From Betaproteobacteria bacterium (GTDB taxonomy: Bacteria; Pseudomonadota; Gammaproteobacteria; Burkholderiales; Casimicrobiaceae), in contig JAOUIA010000014.1 of the NCBI GenBank assembly GCA_029884335.1, positions 1 to 63,492 on the forward strand: a stretch of DNA of 63,492 bases. The letters run 5' to 3'. Each line of letters opens with the position of its first letter. The stretch's first letter is position 1. The notes under the pieces are model-generated. The model saw only the letters and a list, made by a program, of their open reading frames with translations. It had not been told where the DNA came from and made no database searches. A program made the translations under genes and the position numbers. Positions 35,168 to 44,255 of this stretch are shown here, in pieces.

Positions 35168-36721
35168 CTACAGCACCTCGGCGGCGTGGTCGGCGAGCCG
35201 CGAGCGCTCGCCGCGCGTCAGCGTCACGTGGCCCGAGTGCGACCAGCCCTTGAAGCGGTCGACGACGTAGGTGAGCCCGGAGCTGCCCTCGGTGAGGTAG
35301 GGCGTGTCGATCTGCGCGATGTTGCCGAGGCAGACCACCTTCGTGCCGGGGCCGGCGCGGGTGATCAGCGTCTTCATCTGCTTGGGCGTCAGGTTCTGCG
35401 CCTCGTCGATGATCAGGAACTTGTTGATGAACGTGCGCCCGCGCATGAAGTTGAGGCTCTTGACCTTGATGCGCGAGCGGATGAGGTCGCGCGTGGCCGC
35501 GCGCCCCCACTCGCCGGCCTCGTCGTCGGTCTTGTTGAGCACGTCGAGGTTGTCCTCGAGCGCGCCCATCCACGGGTTCATCTTCTCCTCCTCGGTGCCG
35601 GGGAGGAAGCCGATGTCCTCGCCGACGGGCACCGTGACCCGCGTCATGATGATCTCGGAGTAGACCTTGAACTCCAGCGTCAGCATCAGCCCCGCGGCGA
35701 GCGTGAGCAGCGTCTTGCCGGTGCCGGCCTGGCCGAGCAGCGTGACGAAGTCGATGTCGGGGTTCATCAGCAGGTTGAGCGCGAAGTTCTGCTCGCGGTT
35801 GCGCGCCGTGATGCCCCACACGTTGTTCTTCTGGTGCGTGTAGTCCTTGAGCGTCGACAGCACGGCGGTGCGGCCGGCGACCTCCTTGACGACCGCGTAG
35901 AACGGCGTCTCGCCGGGCCGCTCGCTGTACAGGAACTCGCTGGCGAGCAGGTCCGGCACCAGGGGCCCGGTGACGCGGTAGAGCGTGTGGCCCCCCTGCT
36001 GCCAGCTCTCCATGCCCCCGCCGTGACTGTCCCAGAAGTCGGCGGGGAGCTCCTCCATGCCGGAGTAGAGGAGGTCGGTGTCCTCGAGCGCCTTGTCGTT
36101 GTAGTAGTCCTCCGCGGGCAGGCCCAGCGCGCGGGCCTTGATGCGCATGTTGATGTCCTTCGTCACCAGCACCACGTGGCGCTTGGGGTGCAGGCGCGCG
36201 AGGTGCATGACGACGGCGAGGATCTGGTTGTCCGCCTTGCCGTTGGCCAGCGACGGCGGCAGCGTCACGGCGATCGTCTCGGTCTGCAGGTAGAGCCGCC
36301 CGGTCGCGGCGCCGTTGCTCTTCGCCGCGAGCCCGATGCCCTCCGCGATGCCCTCGTGCTCGGTCTGCGCCGTGTGCGTGGTCACCAGCTCGTCGAGGAA
36401 GCGCGAGGCTTGCCGCGCGTTGCGCGCGACCTCCGTCACGCCCTTCTTGTTCGCGTCGAGTTCCTCGAGCACGAACATGGGCACGTAGATGTCGTGCTCC
36501 TCGAAGCGGAACAGGCTCGTCGGGTCGTGCATCAGCACGTTCGTATCGAGCACGAACAGCTTCGCTGCGTCGGGACTCGTGGCCGGTGCGCGTCCGGCGG
36601 ACTTGTGCGTGCGGTCGGCCTTGCGCTGGGGGAGGGAGAGGATCTGCGAGGGTGCGGGGCGCAACTTGCGTTCGACCATTTGCCTGGGCGGGGCGCTGCG
36701 GGGGAGCAGCTTGCGGCTCAT
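35168..36721 (-). CDS. PhoH family protein with N-terminal PIN domain (PhoH2-like)
   Basis: 517 aa, starting at ATG 36721 (a second candidate is ATG 36679). A basic leader is followed by a PIN nuclease domain (about 55-190; [17 protein letters not shown], acidic metal ligands) and a PhoH ATPase domain (about 290-515; Walker [13 protein letters not shown] near 329, Walker [15 protein letters not shown]). PhoH2 proteins are RNA helicase/nucleases, sometimes with a toxin-antitoxin link. No antitoxin gene is adjacent. The 168-base divergent gap to the binding-protein gene holds promoters but no gene. Confidence 0.92.
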   Translation of the reverse strand: MSRKLLPRSAPPRQMVERKLRPAPSQILSLPQRKADRTHKSAGRAPATSPDAAKLFVLDTNVLMHDPTSLFRFEEHDIYVPMFVLEELDANKKGVTEVARNARQASRFLDELVTTHTAQTEHEGIAEGIGLAAKSNGAATGRLYLQTETIAVTLPPSLANGKADNQILAVVMHLARLHPKRHVVLVTKDINMRIKARALGLPAEDYYNDKALEDTDLLYSGMEELPADFWDSHGGGMESWQQGGHTLYRVTGPLVPDLLASEFLYSERPGETPFYAVVKEVAGRTAVLSTLKDYTHQKNNVWGITARNREQNFALNLLMNPDIDFVTLLGQAGTGKTLLTLAAGLMLTLEFKVYSEIIMTRVTVPVGEDIGFLPGTEEEKMNPWMGALEDNLDVLNKTDDEAGEWGRAATRDLIRSRIKVKSLNFMRGRTFINKFLIIDEAQNLTPKQMKTLITRAGPGTKVVCLGNIAQIDTPYLTEGSSGLTYVVDRFKGWSHSGHVTLTRGERSRLADHAAEVL

Positions 36722-36889
36722 GCTAGCCGGGCGGCGGGCGCGGCACAAGCCATGGGGGTCACGCGGGGTGGCGATCGCAACCGGTGTGGTGGAAAGCGCA
36801 CAGCGGTCCGCCCCGGTTGACCTGGGGCAAGGCTCGGGCCGGCGGCCGTTCGCAGAATGGCCCAGTCGGCTCACGCCAGGGGTTCGTCC

Positions 36890-38005
36890 ATGCCTGCCCT
36901 CCTGCGCCACGTCGTTGCCGCCTTGCTCGCCTGCGGCGCCTTGCTTGCCCACGCCGCCGGCGAGGAAGTGCTCGTCGGCCAGTCGGTGTCGCTGACCGGC
37001 CCGGTCGCCGAGCACGGGCAGGGCGTCGCACAGGGCGCCAAGCTCTACATCGACGCGGTCAACGCCGCCGGGGGCGTCGGCGGGCGGCGCATCGTGCTCA
37101 GCGTTCTCGACGACGCCGGCGACGCGAGGCGTTCGGGCGAGAACGCGAAGCAGCTGATCGAGCGCGACGGCGTGGTGGCGCTGTTCGCCGGCGTCGAAGG
37201 CGGGCCGTGCGTCGCGCAGCTGAAGGAGGCCGTGGCGCACAGCGTCCCGCTCGTGGCCTGCGTGGCCGGGTCGCCGGAGATGCGCGAGCCGTTCACGCGC
37301 ATGAGCTTTCCGGTGCGCTCGCCGCACTTCGGCGAGTTCGCCAAGCTGCTCGACATCGCGAAGTCGTACGGGATGAAGCGCGTCGCCTTCTTCCACGCCG
37401 ACTCGGACACCGGCCGGCGGCACCTTGCCAACGTCCGCAAGCTCGCCGAGGCGCGCGGGCTCGACGTCGTGCCGCTGGTCGCGGCGTCCGGCGCGAAGCC
37501 CGACGACCTGGCGCGCGCGCTCGCCGAGGCGCGCGTCGACACCGCGTTCAACCACGGCTCGTACGCAGCCTACGCGGCGCTGATCAAGGCCGCGCGCGCC
37601 CGGGGCAGCACGGTGCAGTTCATGGCCGTGAACTCCGGGGCCGCGCAGATGGCGCGGCTGCTCGGCGCGGACGCCAAGGGGCTGATCTTCACGCAGGTCG
37701 TGCCCTTCCCTTGGGCGGTGGCGGTGCCGGTGGTCAAGGAGTACCACCAGGCGCTCGCGCGCTCGGCGCCCGGGGCGCAACCGTCGTTCTCGGGCCTCGA
37801 GGGCTACGTGAGCGCGAAGGTGCTCGTCGCCGGCCTGCGCGCCGCGGGCAAGGATGCCAGCCGCGCCGGCATCGCGAAGGGGCTCGAGTCGCTCGGCACG
37901 CTCGACGTGGGCGGCATGACCGTCGCCTTCGCGCCGAACTCGCGCACCGGATCGACGTTCGTCGACACGGTGATCGTCGCCGCCGACGGGCGCTTTTCGC
38001 GCTAG
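36890..38005 (+). CDS. LivK-like branched-chain amino-acid-type ABC substrate-binding protein
   Basis: 371 aa periplasmic binding protein starting at ATG 36890, with a signal peptide cut near HAAGEE (about residue 24). VLVGQSVSLTGPVAEHGQGVAQGAKLYIDAVN (split) and the two-lobed LivK fold are clear. There are no permease or ATPase genes beside it, so it is an orphan component or sensor. Its TAG stop (38003-38005) is formed by the CTAG end of the fold-back repeat. Confidence 0.9.
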   Translation: MPALLRHVVAALLACGALLAHAAGEEVLVGQSVSLTGPVAEHGQGVAQGAKLYIDAVNAAGGVGGRRIVLSVLDDAGDARRSGENAKQLIERDGVVALFAGVEGGPCVAQLKEAVAHSVPLVACVAGSPEMREPFTRMSFPVRSPHFGEFAKLLDIAKSYGMKRVAFFHADSDTGRRHLANVRKLAEARGLDVVPLVAASGAKPDDLARALAEARVDTAFNHGSYAAYAALIKAARARGSTVQFMAVNSGAAQMARLLGADAKGLIFTQVVPFPWAVAVPVVKEYHQALARSAPGAQPSFSGLEGYVSAKVLVAGLRAAGKDASRAGIAKGLESLGTLDVGGMTVAFAPNSRTGSTFVDTVIVAADGRFSR

Positions 38006-38188
38006 TGCGGTGAGTCGGCAGTTCGTTGAAGAACGTGCGCTAGGTCGAGGCGCTCCGCACAATCCGGCCGCGCTCGGTTCCAGCCGCGACGCCCCTGCGC
38101 GGCGAGGTTGGCCACCTGCCGCAGTGGCAACAACGGCTGGGAGCGAACTGGCCGGATTGTTCGACGAACTGCCGGCTCGCTACACTAG
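38002..38188. repeat. 187-bp fold-back (MITE-like) element, copy 2
   Basis: Second copy of the element at 24427-24615, with CTAG at both ends and 29-base imperfect inverted repeats in which four of five mismatches are G-U type on the plus strand. It fills the whole space between two convergent genes, and its left and right CTAG supply their TAG stop codons. It could act as a bidirectional terminator. Confidence 0.85.
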
Positions 38189-38811
38189 ACGAGAAGGCGC
38201 ATGCCCAGCGCCACGAAGATCGCGCCGGCGGCGCGGTCGAGCCAGGTGCCGATGCGCGGACGGCGCGCGAGCCGCTCGCCGAGGCCGCCCGCGAAATAGC
38301 CGATCGCGCCGAAGACGAGCGCCGCCTGCAGCGTGAACACGACCCCGAGCTGCGCGATCTGCCAGGCGACGCTGCGCCGGGCGTCGACGAATTGCGGCAG
38401 GAACGCGAGGAAGAACAGGATCACCTTCGGATTGACGGCGTTGGCGACGAGGCCCTTGGCGAACAGCCGGCGCGCCGGCTCGGCGGGCGCGGCAGCCGCA
38501 GGCGCGTCGAGCGGTCGCGCGTGGCGGATGGCCTGGATGCCGAGCCAGACGAGGTAGGCGCCGCCCACGATCTTCAGCACGGTGAACGCGCGCGGCGAGG
38601 CGGCGATCAGCGCGCCGACGCCCAGCGACGCGAGCAGCGTGTGATTGAGGCACCCGAGCGCGCAGCCCAGCCCGAAGGCCACGCCCGCGCGGGCGCCGCG
38701 CGCCATGCCGAGGCCCAGCACCATCAGGTTGTCGGGGCCGGGCGCCAGCGTGACCAGCAGCGCGGCGGCGAGGAACGCGGCGAGCTGCGGAACCGTCAGC
38801 AGCGCGTCCAT
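38185..38811 (-). CDS. LysE family amino-acid exporter
   Basis: 208 aa membrane protein with five to six hydrophobic helices and the signature TLAPGPDNLMVLGLGMARGARAG near residues 21-43 (key part PGPDN). It belongs to the LysE/RhtB superfamily that exports amino acids. Last gene of the GT41-ArnD-like-bcp-GNAT-lysE operon. Its stop codon lies in the fold-back repeat. Confidence 0.92.
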   Translation of the reverse strand: MDALLTVPQLAAFLAAALLVTLAPGPDNLMVLGLGMARGARAGVAFGLGCALGCLNHTLLASLGVGALIAASPRAFTVLKIVGGAYLVWLGIQAIRHARPLDAPAAAAPAEPARRLFAKGLVANAVNPKVILFFLAFLPQFVDARRSVAWQIAQLGVVFTLQAALVFGAIGYFAGGLGERLARRPRIGTWLDRAAGAIFVALGMRLLV

Positions 38812-38814
38812 CGA

Positions 38815-39291
38815 CTACTTGCGCAGGAGCGCGAGGTCGTAGATGCCCGGCGTGGATCCCGCGATGGGCGTCGCGCCGCACACGCGCGCGTAGAACGCCT
38901 CGGGGCCCGCGCCGCCGACGATCGCGTAGGCGTAGCCGGCGTCGCGCATCGCGGCCAGCGCGGCGAGCGTGAGCGCGGCGCCGATGCCCTTGCCCTGCTC
39001 GGCAGGTGCGACGCCCGCGGGGCCGAAGAAGTTGAGGCGCGTCGTGTCGTGGCACGCGAAGCCCAGCACGTCGCCGCCGCGCGCCGCGACGAAGCAGCGG
39101 GGCGGCACGCCGCCGAACGCGACTTCGCACTCGGCAGCCCAACCCGCGGTGAACGCGCGCTCGACGAAGCCGACGACCGCGCGCTTCTCCCACGCGTTCG
39201 CCCGCCGCACGGTGACGCCCGCCCGCGCCGAGCGCGCGATGGCCGCTGCGGGGTCGGGCAGCTCGTAGAGCCTGACCAGGAGATCGGGCAT
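38815..39291 (-). CDS. GNAT family N-acetyltransferase
   Basis: 158 aa. The acetyl-CoA loop GVAPAEQGKGIGAALTL near residues 92-108 carries the Q/R-x-x-G-x-G/A motif. The C-terminal half includes GAGPEAFYARVCGA, as in single-domain GNATs. Three bases separate it from lysE. The substrate is unknown; an amino acid exported by the neighbour is one guess. Confidence 0.85.
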   Translation of the reverse strand: MPDLLVRLYELPDPAAAIARSARAGVTVRRANAWEKRAVVGFVERAFTAGWAAECEVAFGGVPPRCFVAARGGDVLGFACHDTTRLNFFGPAGVAPAEQGKGIGAALTLAALAAMRDAGYAYAIVGGAGPEAFYARVCGATPIAGSTPGIYDLALLRK

Positions 39292-39307
39292 CGGTCGATC
39301 GCCGCAG

Positions 39308-39760
39308 TCACATGGACTGCACGAACGCCAGCACCTCGTCGACGTGCCCCGGCACCTTGACGCCGCGCCACTCCCGCGCCAGCCGCCCCTTGCCGTCGAT
39401 CACGAAGGTCGAGCGCTCGATGCCGCGCACGGTTCGCCCGTACATCTTCTTGTCGCGGATGACGTCGAACTGCCGGCACAGCGCCTCGTCCGCGTCGGAC
39501 AGGAGCTCGAATGGAAAGCCGAGCTTCGCCTTGAAGCTGGCGTGCGACTTGAGCGAGTCGCGCGACGCGCCGGCGACCACGGCGTTCGCCTTGACGAATT
39601 TCGCGTGCGCGTCGCGGAACGCGGCGCCCTCGGTGGTGCAGCCGGGCGTGCTGTCCTTCGGGTAGAAGTACAGCACGACGGTCCTGCCCTTGTGGTCGGC
39701 GAGGCGGAACGTGCCGGCGGTGGAGGGAACGGCGAAGTCGGCGACCTTGGGTGCGCTCAT
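39308..39760 (-). CDS. bcp: Thioredoxin-dependent peroxiredoxin (Bcp/PrxQ)
   Basis: 150 aa, starting at ATG 39760. The peroxidatic cysteine is in FYPKDSTPGCTTE. The helix position five residues later, often a resolving Cys in PrxQ enzymes, is Ala here; another Cys occurs in EALCRQFD. It reduces peroxides in the cytoplasm. 22 bases separate it from the ArnD-like gene. Confidence 0.93.
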   Translation of the reverse strand: MSAPKVADFAVPSTAGTFRLADHKGRTVVLYFYPKDSTPGCTTEGAAFRDAHAKFVKANAVVAGASRDSLKSHASFKAKLGFPFELLSDADEALCRQFDVIRDKKMYGRTVRGIERSTFVIDGKGRLAREWRGVKVPGHVDEVLAFVQSM

Positions 39761-39782
39761 GCGGGCCTCGTGAGGTTGGGGA

Positions 39783-40697
39783 TCAGGCGGCGCGGCGCAG
39801 CTCGACGCCGGCGAGGAACTCCTCGCCCTGCAGCAGCAGCGGCTGCGGGCGTCCGGGCAGTCGCGCAAGCGCAGTCTCGCAGCGCGGCAGCGCCAGCGGC
39901 TCCACGCTGGCGCAAAGCGCGCCGAGGCCGACGAGCTCGTAGCCTTGCGCCTTCCAGCCGGTGAACAGCTGGTCGAGGACGCGCACGAGCCGGACGCCCT
40001 CGATGCCGGCGCGCAGCGCGAACACGGGGCCGGCCGGCAGCTCGCTGCCGGTGATGCCGAGCACGTGCGACGCGAGATTGTCCTCGTCGACGCCGGGCTG
40101 CGCGAGGCACTCGTCGAGCAGCGGCAGCGTCGTCGGGAACTGCGGGCAGCGGATCAGCTCCGCGTTGGCGACCGGCAGGTGCGGCGAGCGACCGCGACCA
40201 TCGCTGCAGTACGCGAAGCCCAGGCGCTGCGTCATGCGCAGAGCGTGCACGTTGGTCTGCCAGCCGGGCGCGGCGTGCGCCAGCGGCGGCTCGCCGAAGA
40301 CCCGCGCGTAGGCGTCGACGGCATGCTGCATCGCCGCCTCGGTCCACGCCGCGCCTTCGCGGGCAGCGTGCCGGCGCCAGCCCGCGGGGTCCCACGCGGC
40401 CACGCCGGTCTCGAAGCCGGCGTCGCGCACGCTGCGCATGAAGTCTCCGCCGCGCCGGCCCATGTCCGGCGACGGCAGCAGCGTGCCGTAGAAGCAAGCC
40501 GGAAAGCCGCGCCGTTCGCGCACGCCGCCCGCCGCGCCCGGCGGCAGCGAACGCGAGAGGCGTCCGGAGCGGTCGGGCCCGACGGCGAAAAAGAACGTCG
40601 CGCCCGCGCCGTGGCGCCGCAACAGCTCGACGAGCGCCGGCACGCCCTCGCTCAGGCCGCGCAGCGTCGACACGTCGATCTTGAGGGCGAGCTTCAT
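39783..40697 (-). CDS. ArnD-like polysaccharide deacetylase homologue lacking metal ligands
   Basis: 304 aa, near ArnD length (about 296). It begins MKLALKIDVSTLRGLSEGVP and contains FFFAVGPDRSGR, AAPGWQTNVHAL, YCSDGRGRSPHLPV and CPQFPTTLPLLDE, all parallel to ArnD, the undecaprenyl-phosphate-L-Ara4FN deformylase. The metal residues are not conserved: the second Asp of IDVDT is Ser10, and the HAWDHHAW histidines are Ala100, Pro104 and Ala105. It may be a pseudoenzyme or use another chemistry. No other arn gene is present. It lies 16 bases after the GT41 gene. Confidence 0.8.
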   Translation of the reverse strand: MKLALKIDVSTLRGLSEGVPALVELLRRHGAGATFFFAVGPDRSGRLSRSLPPGAAGGVRERRGFPACFYGTLLPSPDMGRRGGDFMRSVRDAGFETGVAAWDPAGWRRHAAREGAAWTEAAMQHAVDAYARVFGEPPLAHAAPGWQTNVHALRMTQRLGFAYCSDGRGRSPHLPVANAELIRCPQFPTTLPLLDECLAQPGVDEDNLASHVLGITGSELPAGPVFALRAGIEGVRLVRVLDQLFTGWKAQGYELVGLGALCASVEPLALPRCETALARLPGRPQPLLLQGEEFLAGVELRRAA

Positions 40698-40713
40698 CGG
40701 GAGGCGCCGCATT

Positions 40714-42612
40714 CTACCGTGGCGCGGCGTCCGCGGAGACCGGGAGCGGGTCGCGCGAGCCCGTATCCGCGGCGAGCATCGCAACGTAGCCGCGCTCGAG
40801 CGCGCGCGTGAAGCGTGCCACGTCGAACAGCGCCGAGGATCCGATGCCGCGCGCGAGCGCATCGCGTTCGCGCGCGAGCGAGCGCGGATCGGCCAGCGCC
40901 ACCGCTGTCGCCACGTAGGCGTCGACGTCGGAAGCGACCCACTGCGGCCGGCCGGCGGCTGCCAGCAGCGCGGCGCCCTGGCGGCCGATCATGCGGTCGC
41001 CGCGCAGCGTGACGACGGGCACGCCGTGCGCGAGCGCGTCGCAGGTGGTGACGCCGCCGGCGAACGGGAAGGTGTCGAGCGCGACATCGATGTGCTCGTA
41101 TGCGCGGTGCAGCTCGCCAAGCGCAACGTGGGGCGCGAAGGCGACGCGCTCGACCGGCACGCCGAGCCGCTCCATGCGTCGGCGGACGAAAGCGACGGTC
41201 GACGGCTGGCCGTACGCCGCCGCGCGCAGCACGAGCCGCGAGCCGGGCACTGCATCGAGGACGCGCGCCCACGCCCGCGCGACTGCATCGGTGACCTTCG
41301 CGTGGCGGTTGCAGGAGCCGAACGTGACAAAGCCGTTGCGCAGCACCGGCGCGGGCGATGGCGCGACCGGGACGGGCGGGCGGTAGGCGAAGCGCGCTTC
41401 GGGGAGGAGCAGCAGACGCTCGGTGAAGCGCGCGCGCTCGGCGGCGGGCGTGTGGATGGCGTCGCTGACGAGCCAGCCGATCGCCGGCACGCCCGTGGTG
41501 TCGAACCAGTCGAGCCAGGTCGCCTGCACGGGAACGGGCGAGCGCGCGAGCAGCGGCAGGCGGTTGCCAGGCGCATGGCCGGCGAGATCGACGAGGAGGT
41601 CGAGATCGTCACCGGCGATCGCGGCGAACGCCGCGTCGTCGTCGCGCGGCAGGTCCACCCAGCGGTCGACTGCCGCGCGCACGCGCTGCGCCGCGTCGGC
41701 GGCGACCGGGTGCGCGGCGTAGGCGAGGAGTTCGAAGCGCGAACGGTCGTGCGCCTCGAGCACGGGCGTCAGCAACGCGGCGAGCGGGGCGTCGCCGAAG
41801 CGCGGCGAAAGGTAGCCGACGCGAAGGCGCTGCCTTGCGGCGCGCGGCCTGCGGGAGATCGCGGGAACGGCCGCGTGACGCGCGGCCCACGCGAGGTGCT
41901 CGCCGAAGAGTTGTTCCGGTGTTGCCAGCGCGTCATCGTAGTGCAGCTCGACGAGCAGCGCCGATCCGCCCGCCGCGTCCCGCGGGGCGAGCCCGTTCGC
42001 CACGCGCAGGTCGTCGAGTGCGTCCGCGTGCAGCGCCAGGCTCGAGCGGTGTGCCGCGCGGGCGAAGCGCAGCGCCGGATCGCGCGGGGCGACGGCGATG
42101 GCGCGGTCGAGCCGCTCGATGGCCTCCGGCAGCGCGGCGCGCTCGCCGAGGATCGCGGCGGCCCGCGCGAGGGGGACGGGGTTGTGCGGATCGAGCGCCG
42201 CCGCGCGATCCAGCGCGGCCACGGCGTCGTCGCGGCCGAGCGCCGCGCGCGCGAGCCCGAGGTTCAGCCACGCGGCGGCCACGCGCGGCGCGCGGGTGAC
42301 GAACGCCTCCCAGCGCGCGCAAGCGTCGGCGTGCCGGCCCAGCGCCACGTCTGCGAGCGCGGCGGCGTGCAGGAGGGGCAGCACGTCCGGCAGCGCGGCG
42401 CAGGCTCGCGCGAACAGCGGCGCGGCCTCCGCCTCGCGGCGCGCGCGCCGCATGGCCTCCGCTTGCAGGGCAATGGCGTGCGGCGATGCCGGGTCGAGTC
42501 CCGCACGCGCAGCCTCGAGCCGCGCGGTGTCGCGGTCGCTCAGCAATCGGGCGAGGGCGGCCGGCGTCAAGCGTGCGCTGCCATGGCGCGAGCCGGCCGC
42601 GGTCCCGTGCAC
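40714..42612 (-). CDS. TPR protein with GT41 (SPINDLY/OGT-like) glycosyltransferase domain
   Basis: 632 aa. Residues about 20-215 are TPR-like helices. The rest is a GT41 domain: VGYLSPRFGDAPLAALL, DLAGHAPGNRLPLLARSPVPVQATWLDWF (split), TFGSCNRHAKVTDAVARAWARVL and VALDTFPFAGGVTTCDAL. The His of DLAGH matches the SPINDLY/OGT active-site region. Such bacterial enzymes add a sugar (GlcNAc, fucose or other) to protein Ser/Thr or asparagine, for example on adhesins or flagellin. It is the first gene of a five-gene minus operon. Confidence 0.88.
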   Translation of the reverse strand: MHGTAAGSRHGSARLTPAALARLLSDRDTARLEAARAGLDPASPHAIALQAEAMRRARREAEAAPLFARACAALPDVLPLLHAAALADVALGRHADACARWEAFVTRAPRVAAAWLNLGLARAALGRDDAVAALDRAAALDPHNPVPLARAAAILGERAALPEAIERLDRAIAVAPRDPALRFARAAHRSSLALHADALDDLRVANGLAPRDAAGGSALLVELHYDDALATPEQLFGEHLAWAARHAAVPAISRRPRAARQRLRVGYLSPRFGDAPLAALLTPVLEAHDRSRFELLAYAAHPVAADAAQRVRAAVDRWVDLPRDDDAAFAAIAGDDLDLLVDLAGHAPGNRLPLLARSPVPVQATWLDWFDTTGVPAIGWLVSDAIHTPAAERARFTERLLLLPEARFAYRPPVPVAPSPAPVLRNGFVTFGSCNRHAKVTDAVARAWARVLDAVPGSRLVLRAAAYGQPSTVAFVRRRMERLGVPVERVAFAPHVALGELHRAYEHIDVALDTFPFAGGVTTCDALAHGVPVVTLRGDRMIGRQGAALLAAAGRPQWVASDVDAYVATAVALADPRSLARERDALARGIGSSALFDVARFTRALERGYVAMLAADTGSRDPLPVSADAAPR

Positions 42613-42802
42613 GGCGCGCCGACGCCTGCCCCGCGCGGCAGCCGCGCCACGGCCTGCAAGGGCAAGACACCGAAGCGGCGGCCGGGAGAGTCAGGTGGCA
42701 TAGTGGCGGCTCGCGTGGGGTCCGCGGCGATGATCGCACAGGTGGATGGCGACAGCGGCCGTGCGCCCGCTCCGCTCCACGAGGGAGGGGCGCCGCATTT
42801 GC

Positions 42803-42808
42803 GATAAT
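42803..42808 (+). promoter_or_regulatory. cysS: Candidate -10 box for cysS
   Basis: GATAAT stands out in GC-rich sequence 30 bases ahead of the cysS start and divergent from the GT41 gene. No good -35 hexamer is evident. The rest of the 226-base gap shows no gene. Confidence 0.45.
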
Positions 42809-42838
42809 GACGCCTTTCCGCTTCCCGCCGGGAACGTG

Positions 42839-44227
42839 ATGGGCAAGCCGCTCTCGCTCTACGACAACTACACGCGCAGCCTGCGGGTCTTCGAGCCGCT
42901 CGACCCCGGCGGCGAAGTGGGGCTGTACACCTGCGGGCCGACGGTCTACGACTACCAGCACATCGGCAACTTCCGCACGTTCCTGTTCGAGGACGTGCTC
43001 AAGCGCGCGCTGCGCTGGAACGGCTACCGCGTCCGCCACGTGATGAACATCACCGACGTGGGCCACCTCGTCTCCGACGCCGACACCGGCGAGGACAAGA
43101 TGGAGAAGGGCTCGCGGCGCACCGGGAAGACGGCGTGGGAGATCGCGGCGCTCTACACCGAGGCGTTCCTCGCGGAGATGCGGCTGCTCAACATCGAGGA
43201 TCCGACGATCCTCTGTCGCGCCACCGATCACATCGGCGAGCAGATCGCGTTCATCGCCGCGATCGAGGCCAACGGCTTCACCTACCGCACCTCCGACGGC
43301 ATCTACTTCGACACGTCGAAGCAGCCCGGCTACGGACACCTGGCGCGGCTCGACAAGGAGGGGCTGGAGGCCGGCAAGCGGGTCGACCTGGGCGAGAAGC
43401 GCAATCCGACCGACTTCGCGCTGTGGAAGTTCTCGCCCGAGGGCGAGAAGCGGCAGATGGAGTGGGATAGCCCCTGGGGCCGGGGCTTCCCCGGCTGGCA
43501 CATCGAGTGCTCGGCGATGGCGGAGCGCTACCTCGGGCCGTGGTTCGACATCCACTGCGGCGGCGAGGATCACATCAGCGTGCACCACACCAACGAGATC
43601 GCGCAGACCGAGGCGAAGGCCGGCACGCGGCTGGCGAACTTCTGGATGCACGGCTACTTCCTGCTGATGAACGACGCGAAGATGGCGAAGTCGGCCGGCG
43701 GCTTCCTGCGCGTGGCCTCGCTCGTCGACGAGGGCTACGACCCGCTCGCGTACCGCTACCTCTGCCTCACCGGCCACTACCGCAGCCAGCTCAACTTCAC
43801 GTGGGACGCGCTCGCCGCCGCGCAGACCGGGCTCGAGCGCATGCGGCAGGGCTTCCACGCGCTGCCGCGCGAGGCGCTTGCGCAGGCGGACGCGGCGCTG
43901 GTCGAGCGCTTCGGCGACGAGTTGAACGACGACCTCAACGTGCCGCGCGCGCTTGCCGTCGCGTGGGAAGCGCTGCGCGGCGACCGCCCGCCCGCGGTGC
44001 GCCGCGCGACGCTGGCGAAGCTCGACGAGGTGCTGGGGCTGGGCCTGGAAGCGTGGACGCCGAAGGCGGTCGAGGTGCCCGACGCGGTCCGCGCGCTCGC
44101 CGAAGCCCGCGCAGCCGCGCGCAAGGCGAAGCAGTGGGCCGAGGCCGACCGGCTGCGCGGGGAGCTGGCCACGGCGGGCTGGGAGATGGAAGACCGCGCC
44201 GACGGCTACGCCCTGAAACGCAAGTGA
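42839..44227 (+). CDS. cysS: Cysteinyl-tRNA synthetase
   Basis: 462 aa class I synthetase, starting at ATG 42839 (GTG 42836 is possible). Zinc and cysteine-binding residues are in [18 protein letters not shown] and [13 protein letters not shown]. The HIGH motif is HIGN (QHIGNFRTF) and KMSKS is KMAKS, as in a divergent branch of bacterial CysRS. The C-terminal DALR-like region is short. FAH- and alcohol dehydrogenase genes follow on the same strand. Confidence 0.95.
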   Translation: MGKPLSLYDNYTRSLRVFEPLDPGGEVGLYTCGPTVYDYQHIGNFRTFLFEDVLKRALRWNGYRVRHVMNITDVGHLVSDADTGEDKMEKGSRRTGKTAWEIAALYTEAFLAEMRLLNIEDPTILCRATDHIGEQIAFIAAIEANGFTYRTSDGIYFDTSKQPGYGHLARLDKEGLEAGKRVDLGEKRNPTDFALWKFSPEGEKRQMEWDSPWGRGFPGWHIECSAMAERYLGPWFDIHCGGEDHISVHHTNEIAQTEAKAGTRLANFWMHGYFLLMNDAKMAKSAGGFLRVASLVDEGYDPLAYRYLCLTGHYRSQLNFTWDALAAAQTGLERMRQGFHALPREALAQADAALVERFGDELNDDLNVPRALAVAWEALRGDRPPAVRRATLAKLDEVLGLGLEAWTPKAVEVPDAVRALAEARAAARKAKQWAEADRLRGELATAGWEMEDRADGYALKRK

Positions 44228-44255
44228 TGCGCGCAAGCCGGATGGGAGACCTGCG

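Noticed and set aside
36722-38062. Upstream in-frame extension of the PhoH frame to a product of over 900 residues
   Set aside because: The extension is antisense to the LivK-like gene and lacks domain content; ATG 36721 gives the normal family length.
40698-40712. Start of the ArnD-like gene at the upstream ATG 40712
   Set aside because: It would add only five residues before the conserved MKLALKIDV opening and nearly abut the GT41 stop codon; ATG 40697 gives the family N-terminus.
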